Source of the DNA: Lateolabrax maculatus
Taxonomy: Eukaryota > Chordata > Actinopteri > Acropomatiformes > Lateolabracidae
Direction: 5' to 3'
DNA length: 64,000 nt
Assembly: GCA_031216445.1 (NCBI GenBank)
Contig: CM062206.1
Coordinates: 4,906,001-4,970,000 of the forward strand
The notes under the pieces were generated by a model. That model did no database searches, had not been told where the DNA came from, and saw nothing but the letters and a program-made list of their open reading frames with translations. Shown one piece after another: positions 53,101-61,045 of this stretch; position 1 is the stretch's first letter; the number at the start of each line of letters is the position of its first letter. The position numbers were made by a program, and so were the translations under genes.

Positions 53101-56100
53101 GGGGAAGAGTCAACACCTCATTAGAAGCCCACTCGGTGGTGTGGGAGCCGATTAAACAATAGGAATGCAGATTAAGCGGTGGGTCGCATAATAGACTCCA
53201 GTTTCAGCAAGATTCCCTCAGGTCCCCCCCCCCACTCACACTCACTACCCCCCCCCCCCAATCCTATAGCTAAGAATCTCACTTTGCATTTTTAGTAGTA
53301 TCGTTAAGAGCATTCTTGGGTATTAAAAAAGTAGGCACCATTTTCTCTGTTTTTGCAATTTTTCATGTGTGAAAATGCCTAGAGTTTTACTATGGACAGG
53401 GAAAATAGAGCCTTTGGAAGCCAAAGGCCACTCTATAATAACTTGTTTCTAATGTCAATGTAGCCAATCACACAGTGGTGTTGCCATTAAGCTGTAGTTA
53501 CATTACGTACATACATTATTTTCTCAATTATGTGATCACAGACATCAAAAAGTGAGTTGATAGATGTCAGTGCTGCAGTGATTGAAATACTGTCGGTCTG
53601 GTTAACAGGTAGTATTTATTAACCGCGATCAAATCACTATTCCATGCTCTTTCATTTGTCGGACAAAAAAAAAATGAAAATATTTAAATCAGAACAACTG
53701 CATTGTGGTTTTGGTTGTATTTAAACACAGTAAAGGTTCTGGTGGAGAGCAGGAAGGTACTGAACACAGGTGAAACCAGCCGAGACTCCGCAAAATAACC
53801 AGGCTGTGTTTGTCCGACTCCCTGCTAGATGTTGGCTGTGAAGCACGCTTTTACTTTTTATGACCGTTTGGAGGACAAAGAAGACAAAGTAAGACTTTGC
53901 TAAGTTCACCTCCAGACTAAAGCATCACAACACAGCAGGTTATTGTGTTTTTAGTTTATTGGTTCATTTAATTTGTGAGTGTTTAGGCATGGTTTTTAGT
54001 TGTGTCTTGTATTTCTTTATCAGTGTACAAGTGTTTGCGTGCATGCATGTGTGAACCCTATAAAAGTTAGTCAGGGCTGTCCCTGATAAGAACTGAGTGT
54101 TGAACAGCAGCAGATCAAATCGACTTTCCTCTGCAAGATCTTAATCAACCTTCTCTTGTGAAAATTCTTAATTTCCTGGCCTGTTTATAACAACGGCAAT
54201 AACATGATTGTAAAGAAAGTGCTCTAAAAGTTAATGGGGAAGTTTTATTGTGATAGTATCTCTATTAAGTTGTAAAAAATGTATGGCCTGCACATTGAGA
54301 CATATCTCAGAGTTCATTTTCGTTAAAGAAAAACCCACGTTCAAATGAAAGACACTTTTACCAAATCTACAGTGACTTTTGTTAAAAGGAAATTTCATCA
54401 CATCAGTGATAAATGTCAGATTTCAGTTTGAGTAATCATAAATGTCACAGGGAAGGAGACCATTCACAAACTGTAACTCTCAAACACATTTGCATTTGTA
54501 GGGAGTATTTCTTGCCATAGAGCAACTACAGTGTCTGTGGGATACATTTAATCCTGGAAGTGAAGGGAGGATAACTAAGGGAGGATAACTAAAGGAGTAA
54601 GGGATGATGTTATCTGTATATGTGACTATATAATACAGACATTTAGCAAAGCATTTTCTGGAAATTCAGCTGAGAAGTCCTTTATATAATGAGGAAGTAA
54701 TGACCAAAGTAGAAGAATGATTTTTATTATGGCTGCCACTAATGATTATTTTCATTATCCATTATTGCTCTGCAGATTATTTTCTTGATTAACCAATTAA
54801 TCTTTTGGTCTATAAAATGTCAGAAAAAGGTGTAAAAAATGCCAATCACAATTTCGTTAAGCCTAAGGTGATCTATCCATATCACTTATTTGTCCAACCA
54901 ACAGTCCAAAACCCAAAGATATTCTGTTTACTCTCAAGTACGACACAGAAAATCCTTATATGTGAGAGGCTGGAACCACTTAAACGATAAATAGGTTTTT
55001 CAAAATTGTTGCCGAATAATTTTCTCGACTAATCGACTATTGCAGCCGTACATTTTTTATCACTAGAATAAGCTCCAAAAATTCTGTCTCTAAACTGTAA
55101 CGCAGCCTTGAAGACATGGAAAATACATGTAGATTAACTGGAGCAAATCTTTCTTCCCCCCTAACACACAGAAGAACATTTTACATAGAACTTAATCCTG
55201 GCTACATATTCATGTTTTTTTTTTTCTACAAACACTCGCAATGTTGGATAAAACCACTCAGATTCATACAAATGACCTAGTTAATGATCCACACACTCAC
55301 TATCCCTGACAGTTGGCAGTCCCGGAGTAATGATAGGAGGATAAAGTTAATAGTTATAAAAGTACTTATTTTTCCTGCCCGGGGCTCTAGATTGCTATAC
55401 TGTGATCTGTACATGCATGCGCGTGCACAAACACACACACAGTCACACTCAATATCTCACGGAAACATCCCATACAGTGAGAGCCTGAACCTCTCAGGAT
55501 TTACCGTCCAGAGATTATAGTGCTAAAGCCCTCCAGAGAAGGAGGCTGACCTGACACATTTTACAGTGGCTGGTGAAGAGGGTTAGTCGCTTCTGGTCAG
55601 CCTTTAACCTCTTCCATGTCAGCTCTTTCACTGCACCCCTTCACCTTTGACTCTCCCTGGTCTGTGTGGTCCAACTGAAAACTGAATGCTTTTACATTCG
55701 CAGTTCAATGGTGTTTTGCTGTTTTCTGTTGGAGTAGTAGAACTCGCTTGTTTGGGAGTCTTATTTTTTTTGTGAACTTCAAACTGCGGACATTGGAGTA
55801 AATACTGTAAGTATTCCATGTAGCAGAAAAGATCAGACAATTAATTGATTAGTCAATCAACATAACAATTTTGATAATTGACTAATCAAAGAAGTAAAAT
55901 TCGCGTTACCTTTTTTAACATTCTTCTATGAAAGTATACAGAATATTTTTAGGTTTTGAACAGTTGTTCAGACAAACTAGACATTTGAAGACAACGCCTT
56001 GGGCTTTCTCACAAGACTAGTTTATTAATTGAGAAAATTTGGCAGGTTAATCAATAATGAAAACAATTGTGTTGTGCAAAGTTGCAACCATGTCTCGTTT

Positions 56101-59100
56101 GTCAGCTGAATTGTATGCTGTGAAAACTACCTGCAACATATTTCAGTTTGAAGTAAGCAGCTCAGCTGACCGAATGCACAATGTCTACTCTGCTATTATA
56201 GCAACAACTGCTTTCCTTTTTATATTTGGTTGTTGTAGTATTGAAAACTGAAATGTACCTTCTACACATGAAATTCTATTTTACCCTTACAGTCAGAGAG
56301 TTATATGATTGGATTTAAATTATCAAAAGAGGAAGATGAATTCTCTTCCTGACAGTCAGACAGCTGATTGCATGGCAACACCGTCAAACAGTCTTGAAGT
56401 GAATCTCAGTTTACCAAAACTGGTCACCCGAACGGTTGCCAGGAGAGAAAAACAAAAACACTTATCTCACAAGCATCAACGCCACAATTAGGTGTGGCAA
56501 TCCATCTTGTTCAGTGAAACCAGTTGACGACTTTACTTGATGGTATTTCCTCATTCCTTGTTCATCGCAATGTATTTTTTAAGCTATAGAAAAAATAGCA
56601 TTCAGTGTAACATATCATGACAATACCAAAGACGAAAGATCAGTTTCCAGACTGTGATATATTAACCTCTGGCTCAGGTTCAGAGTGAGCAACGCTCCCG
56701 TGCAGCTGTCGGAAAGTTGCCCCCCTCCTCACGCAGCTCCTGTTCCCTGTTACACTGTGAAGCTGCTGGCCTTCAGAAACAACGTCAGATGAGGAAACTC
56801 GGTGGAAGATGGAACTGAAAAACTCATCACATCCCAATGACCAGTTGGCTTGTATAATTATACATTCCAGTACATACTGTATATACAGTGCTGACATGGA
56901 GACACTAGTCATTTGACAAGTATCTGGAATGGCGGCATAGTAAATTAGTAAAAATGGTAGAAGTGCAATATGCAGCATCTGCAGCTCGTTGGAGCTTTTA
57001 AATAAGTGCAGCAGAAAGATCTAACTATGACCATGTGCACTAGACCTCATCACTTCAGATCTTAATTGTCCTGTCTATTAAAGCAGCAACAAGCGATAAC
57101 TGACATGTAAAAGTAGTGGATAAATGACTGAAGTAAGTGGTAGTACAAATGCAAAGAGACCAAGTGAAACGCTGACATTCCCAGGATGATTGTACTTTTG
57201 TATAATTAATTTTGTTGGATAACATCCAGTTTAAAATTAATTTAAATGAACACATTTTGAACGTGGTGGGTTGATGTCGATGAAGAGGTACATCAGACAA
57301 AAAGGTTTAGGGAGAGGAAGGACGTTTAAGACTGCTTCCCAAACACAATATGTTAGGTGTTGTGCAATCTGCTGGTGATAAATCTTTCATTGTATTCAAA
57401 CTGTGCAAATCCTGAACATTAACCAGGACCTCTCAGTGCTCTCCCACCCCCTCCCTTGAGCTTTTTTTTAGTTTTAACAGTTTGTTTTTAGGATAATTGC
57501 AAAAGTGGTATGAATGCTTTATTTCATAATGCCTCCACACTATTGTGGCATTGAGAGTCTCTTGGTAGTTCCATGCTGAAAACAATAGCAGCTTAAAATT
57601 GTCCTTTTTTTTAGTTGCTTGTTTATTTTGGGCCACACACGCTTCTTTTGTTTTGAAGCTCCTGTTATCTGACCATGCAGCCAGTCCAAACCCTGTGCAC
57701 CCAATAGAAAACGAGAATCACCTGAGCATGCTCAGTGTCAATGAGGGGCAAATGATGAAAAGTTACACATTTCAAGTGAATCTCTGAGTTTACCTAACAA
57801 TTTTTTTGACAACCAACTCTTACTCGTTTTCACATTTTCAAAGCGGCGTTTCACTGTTGAATTCTTAAAAGTAGATCCTCATTGCATGAAAGTATTGATG
57901 CTACCATCACCCTTTCGCGCGTCATCTTACCCCCTTCCACCGCCTCCATGGTACTCGTATACCCCGATTCCCCGCTGTTAAAGACTTCCCGGTGGGTTTT
58001 GGTGGATGATGTTTAGCGGTTGATGATCGTTTCCAGTACGCGTGACCCAGTTCAGTCAAGCTGTCGCGGCATATAAGAGTCACCCATCTCCTACTTTTTT
58101 TGGTGTTTGTATCCTCCACCGTGTGAGGGGCTCCCCTCACTCGGTGCATCTGCGTGCCAGCAATTAATAATTGAGCGTTTCATTCGTGTCATCTGTGAAT
58201 GCAAGGAGGAAAAATAAAAGGATGGAAGGAGCCTGGAGGGAGGCGGGTGGAGATCAGTAGGGGGAAAAGGAAAAGGGGAATGGATGGTGTTGGAGGGATC
58301 GAGGGAGATTTTTCACTGTGTCAGTAGGGTGTGCTGTCCACAGCCACATTTGTTCTGCAAGGAAAGTGTGGAGAGGAGGAGGAGGAGGAGGAGGAGGAGG
58401 AAGGGGTGAGACTTTGTTCTCAGTGATTAGAAAAAAAAACTCGGTCAGCACAGTGATGCTGGGTGTGAATATATGCGTCTGTGTGGGGGCGGGTGTATCA
58501 TAAGCGCACCCATCCTTTACCTTTCTGTAAGCAAAAAACAGTCCCACCTCGCTGATGTCTGACTGGTCATTGATTTAGTTTTTTTCCCCCTCTGGTTTCA
58601 ATTAAAAAGTCTCACTCAGACCAGGTGAAAACGTTCAGCGATAATCACACAAACTGCTGCCTTATTAACACCAGAGCACCTGCAAGCACGAGGCTGGATT
58701 TCAGCTTCATGAGCAGACGTTCTTTTTCTGCGATGAGGTGGCGTTTCAAAGCGTCAACTGGTAAACAGACAGCTGGAGGCTTCACACAGAGAAACATCCG
58801 TTTGAATTTTGACGCTGTGTATTCATGGCAAAGATAATTACAGGCTTCCGCACTATCGGGTAAAAGCGTAACACCTGAACTGTTGCAGCCGGAAAGCAAA
58901 TGTTTCATTTGTTTTAGACTTTTCAAAATAATGTTCCTATACCATTTAAAAAAACATTAGCTCAACAATTTGGGAAATTCACTTTCTTGCCTGGTGTTGG
59001 AGAAGATTAACCACTCTCATGTCTGTATGGTGAATATGAAGCTATAGCCAGCAGGCAGTTATCTCAGCGTAGCATCTTGTTTGTTAAATCCATACAAAAA

Positions 59101-61045
59101 CCGATGTGTAAAAATGCCATGTTGTGGTTCTGTGGCAGGGTTGTGTGCAAGACTACTTTCTGGAGTCTTGTTGTCAGAGGTTGCGAGGCAACAAGCGGAG
59201 ACTTCAGGAAGTGACTGGGTCTGGCCAAAAAATAATCTGGCACATGACCCTGCATAACTTCACAACCCTTCATTTTTACACTTCAGTGTTTGCACAGATG
59301 GAACAAACAAGATATAACATGTTAATTTGTGAACTTTAGAGCTGCTGGTAGGTGGATTTTACTACCTTTGGACAGAGGTAGCTGTTTTTCCGGCTATATA
59401 CTTAGCTTTATATTTATTGTAAAGACAAGTGAGAGTGGAAAAAGCAATTATGCGTATTTCCCAAAATGTTTAACTATTCCTTTAAGGAATAATGAATATA
59501 ATTGTGAGTATTATCTGTACTTTAAAAAAAATGCGTAACACATGCAATAAATAAAGTTTCCAAATAAATTGAATGCTGTTAAAACTGAAAATGTTTGAAT
59601 GCTGAAATAAGCAATAAAGGCACCAAACTAAGACAAGGAATCATAAAATCAAGCTAAATAATCTTAATTTTTGCAGTCATCAGCAGCTGTGGCTGTTCAT
59701 CAGAGCAAAATGAAAGCAGCTTTTGTTTACCGACATGCCTATTTCTGTTCATGTCAAATCCCCAGCACTTCCTCTTCACTGTCAGAGGGCTGTAAGGTGA
59801 CATGTTTGATGTAGGACTGTCAAACAAGGAGTTTTTAAAACCACAACTAATCTCAAATTAACGCAAAAACAATCACTACTGATTTGTTCAACTCCAGCAA
59901 AACTAATTTAGGATTACAAGGGATCCTATATTTACCAAATCCAGGTAAAAATGAGACTCAACAGTAGCTGTTGGTACAAAAACAGCAGTTGTCTCTGTAA
60001 TATTTGAACTGACCTGCACAAAGATTGCATATGTTATGTTTGTCCTTTGAGCCCTCTGGCCAGATGCATATAAATGAAAGCAAGCATTAACCGTTTTATC
60101 CGTCTCCATAACATTTGTTTACATTCTCGTAGGTTAACACACACAGCCTCTTTGATAATCCTGCATGTACTGAGCATAGATGATTCAGTGCATCTTGTGC
60201 GCTGCGTGAGATTATCTCTTTGCAATCCCTGTGGTAGCCATGAAAGATAAAGTAGATGAGCAAGGATAAAAAACTGATACATTAAAAAAAAAAAGCATGT
60301 TTTCTCAACACTGACGGTCCAAATTTTATTTCATATTTAGTTTTTCTCCAAAGGTAAATTCTCCTTAGTAGAATCTTTGATGTTATTTATGCCTCTGGTT
60401 TACTAGTTATTCCACATAATACATAAAAACCTGAAAAAGTGCCTGTAGTTTAAATTAAATGTCCAAAAGTGCAGCATAACTGTGGTGGAAGTGTGTACGT
60501 GTGTGTACTTGTGTGTGTGTTTTGTTTACCAGTTATGTTGTAGGAACTTGACAGCCAGCCGCATCATCCAGGGTCAGTCTGAGTTTACTTCGTCTGCAAC
60601 GCCCAATTTCCTCGTCTGTGTTTCAGCAGGGCCATGGGTGTGGGTGGATGAGAAATGATTCCTCGGTTCATTCATAGTTCTCTTTCTCCAGCACTCTCTA
60701 CTCTCTACTTCTCATGTTTTTTTTTTCACTTTTTTTTCACAATTTTTTCTTAAAAGCAGTGATCTGTATTTGGCAGTAAGCAATCTTAAATCACTGCACT
60801 GTTATGGCCACCAATGTGAATCAAGTAAATGACAAAGCAATCCTATAAACATTAAAGATACCGAATACTCTACTCACTATTCTGAGTCATTATATTTTGG
60901 CTGTACCCGTTGCTTTCTGGGGTAATTTCCGCTAATTGTCTCTCTCTCTTCTGTCTTCCAGTCCTGACGACATTGGAAGCTGCTGGTACATCCTGTTGTC
61001 CGGCTCGGTCTTCATCAAGGAGTCCATGTTCCTGCCCAGAAGCAG
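23217..61045 (+). CDS. rapgef2: rapgef2 (Rap guanine nucleotide exchange factor 2, PDZ-GEF1), first four coding exons, continues past the window
   Basis: RAPGEF2 activates Rap1 and Rap2 at membranes and junctions. The full protein has a degenerate cyclic-nucleotide-binding domain, then a second one, then REM, PDZ, RA and CDC25-homology domains. Only the N-terminus is here: exons 23217-23285, 48775-48845, 52210-52266 and 60962-61045, 281 nt coding about 93 residues. The translation opens MASYVDNSFRQAVMMNPADR, then DLEIVYSYLHGMEALSNLRE, MCETVRYERHEANEVLYY and PDDIGSCWYILLSGSVFIKE. It follows human RAPGEF2 with few changes and fits it better than RAPGEF6. Phases join cleanly at each GT-AG junction. 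ATG 23217 has a good context (A at -3, G at +4). The last visible exon ends in phase 2 and no further exon was found to 64000. Which teleost paralogue (2a or 2b) it is cannot be decided. Confidence 0.95.
23337..23352. repeat. short (TG)n run
   Basis: Eight TG units starting about 50 bases into rapgef2 intron 1. Confidence 0.9.
23417..23460. repeat. (TG)n with CG-containing units
   Basis: A TG tract passing into TGCG units, an alternating purine-pyrimidine sequence, close to the CpG-rich promoter. Confidence 0.9.
24614..24872 (+). repeat. interspersed repeat family A, degenerate copy
   Basis: Starts TAATGATTATTTTCATT, then shows CATCTTCAAATTG, CCAACAGTCTAAAAT, AGCAAATCCACATATTT and AAGAAGCAGAGAC in family order, ending in an AACTGAAATGATTCATC tail. 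Confidence 0.7.
26360..26565 (+). mobile_element. fragment of a LINE reverse transcriptase
   Basis: The + frame reads DDCRRPYQDRHIIRFADDTS. FADD is the reverse-transcriptase catalytic motif in its usual context. It is followed by a decayed match to the next segment of L2/Rex-type fish elements. A stop follows at 26522-26524. This is a short dead copy inside rapgef2 intron 1. Confidence 0.65.
29205..29330 (+). repeat. interspersed repeat family A, partial copy
   Basis: Contains ATATTCACATTTAGGAAGCTG and then TTAATCATCAAAATTGTTGCCG, corresponding to the 3' third of the family. Confidence 0.6.
32344..32371. repeat. (TG)n microsatellite
   Basis: About fourteen TG/CG units in rapgef2 intron 1. 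Confidence 0.93.
37137..37216 (+). repeat. interspersed repeat family A, 5' fragment
   Basis: Begins TAGGGCTGCAACTAACAATT and continues with ATTATTGATTAATCC, the classic left end of the family, then loses similarity. Confidence 0.65.
40465..40501. repeat. (CA)n microsatellite
   Basis: About eighteen CA units in rapgef2 intron 1. Confidence 0.95.
41369..41480 (-). repeat. interspersed repeat family A, fragment, reverse orientation
   Basis: AGAGCTGAAATTATTAGTCG followed by CAATGATCGATTAAGT and AAAACTACCAAACAT matches the right end of the family read on the - strand. Confidence 0.6.
42945..43035 (-). repeat. interspersed repeat family A, fragment, reverse orientation
   Basis: AAAATGCCAAGTGTTTGCTG, GGTTCCAGCTTCTCAAATG and TGAGGATTTGCAGC match the middle-right of the family on the - strand. 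Confidence 0.7.
44371..44648 (-). repeat. interspersed repeat family A, near full-length, reverse orientation
   Basis: Ends in ATTAATCGATTATGAAAAC and CTAGTTGCATCCCTA. Internal TGTTCCAGCTTCTCAGAT and GGTTTTAGACTGTT correspond to the family core read on the - strand. Confidence 0.65.
45043..45093. repeat. (TG)n microsatellite
   Basis: Long TG tract interrupted once by TTTG. Confidence 0.95.
46171..46184 (-). promoter_or_regulatory. CTCF-type motif, - orientation
   Basis: On the - strand this reads CCACTAGGTGGCAG, a perfect match to the core consensus CCASYAGRKGGCRS. It could also be a chance or repeat-borne site. It pairs divergently with 47107-47120. Confidence 0.5.
46690..46800 (+). repeat. 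interspersed repeat family A, partial copy
   Basis: Contains AGCAAGTATTCACATTTGAG, AAGTCAGAACCAG and a GAAATGACTTAATC tail in family order. Confidence 0.6.
47107..47120 (+). promoter_or_regulatory. CTCF-type motif, + orientation
   Basis: CCAGTAGGTGGCAG, a perfect match to CCASYAGRKGGCRS on the + strand, 0.92 kb from the opposite-facing site at 46171. Confidence 0.5.
48181..48213. repeat. (CA)n microsatellite
   Basis: About sixteen CA units some 560 bases before rapgef2 exon 2. Confidence 0.95.
48775..48845 (+). CDS. rapgef2: rapgef2 coding exon 2
   Basis: Seventy-one bases after a pyrimidine-rich acceptor ending CCTCAG. It encodes DLEIVYSYLHGMEALSNLRE plus HQL and two bases of an Arg codon. 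It is a helical segment leading into the cNMP-like fold. Confidence 0.95.
48846..52209 (+). other. rapgef2 intron 2 (3.4 kb)
   Basis: Contains a probable repeat at 49540-49790 and AT-rich sequence. No gene supported. A TA run lies near 49791 and a T run near 49829. Confidence 0.75.
49540..49790. repeat. probable dispersed fish repeat
   Basis: The stretch GGGGAAGTCGCCGATTTTAC, then TCTGTTTACAGGTCTTGGGG and GGCTCCAGAGGGAGCC (palindromic) resembles a dispersed teleost element I recall. It also includes a local triplicate of a 10-base unit (AAACTACRCA) at about 49666-49693. The family name is not known to me. Confidence 0.45.
52210..52266 (+). CDS. rapgef2: rapgef2 coding exon 3
   Basis: Fifty-seven bases after CCTGCAG, encoding the end of Arg, then IMCETVRYERHEANEVLYY. 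Ile replaces the Leu I recall at this place in human RAPGEF2. The donor is GTAAGT, and the final Tyr codon is split with exon 4. Confidence 0.94.
53012..53099. repeat. long (TG)n microsatellite
   Basis: Nearly 90 bases of TG with one GGGTGGGTTT interruption. It is the longest simple repeat in the window. Confidence 0.96.
53224..53259. repeat. paired poly-C runs
   Basis: C runs of 10 and 12 bases at 53224-53233 and 53248-53259, about 125 bases beyond the TG tract. Confidence 0.9.
54731..55049 (+). repeat. interspersed repeat family A, best full-length copy
   Basis: Left end GGCTGCCACTAATGATTATT and right end CTAATCGACTATTGCAGCC are roughly inverted. Between them lie TTTTGGTCTATAAAATGTC, ATGCCAATCACAATTTC, CCAACAGTCCAAAACCC and GAGAGGCTGGAACCA. 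About 320 bases with no coding capacity. The inverted ends and size suggest a non-autonomous DNA transposon, though no target duplication was confirmed. Confidence 0.75.
55838..56089 (-). repeat. interspersed repeat family A, reverse orientation
   Basis: TTAATTGATTAGTCAATCAA, TTGATAATTGACTAATC and a distal TTAATCAATAATGAAAAC with GTTGCAACC mark both ends of the family on the - strand. It lies about 0.8 kb from the + copy at 54731. Confidence 0.65.
58370..58402. repeat. (GGA)n microsatellite
   Basis: About eleven GGA units in rapgef2 intron 3. Purine-only on the + strand. Confidence 0.95.
58969..59465. mobile_element. foldback (long inverted repeat) element
   Basis: Ends are TTTGGGAAAT at 58969-58978 and ATTTCCCAAA at 59456-59465, perfect inverted repeats. 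Internal arms also pair: CTCTCATGTCTG against GACAAGTGAGAG, and TACAAAAACCGATGTGTAAA against TTTACACTTCAGTGTTTG. The centre lies near 59160-59210, GTTGCGAGGCAAC being palindromic. About 500 bases, non-coding. It matches a foldback element I recall as frequent in teleost genomes. Confidence 0.75.
60962..61045 (+). CDS. rapgef2: rapgef2 coding exon 4
   Basis: Eighty-four bases after a TCTCT-rich tract and CCAG, encoding PDDIGSCWYILLSGSVFIKE then SMFLPRS and a split Ser codon. This is the start of the beta-roll of the first cNMP-binding-like domain. The donor is GTAGGA. Confidence 0.95.

Larger units (their letters stand above)
52267..60961 (+). other. rapgef2 intron 3 (8.7 kb)
   Basis: Contains a long TG tract, poly-C runs, two family A copies in opposite orientations, a CpG-rich patch at about 57.9-58.2 kb, a GGA repeat and a foldback element. 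No nested gene supported. Confidence 0.75.

Noticed and set aside
58318..58547. Poly-Gly and poly-Pro frames on opposite strands
   Set aside because: They are simply translations of the GGA microsatellite.
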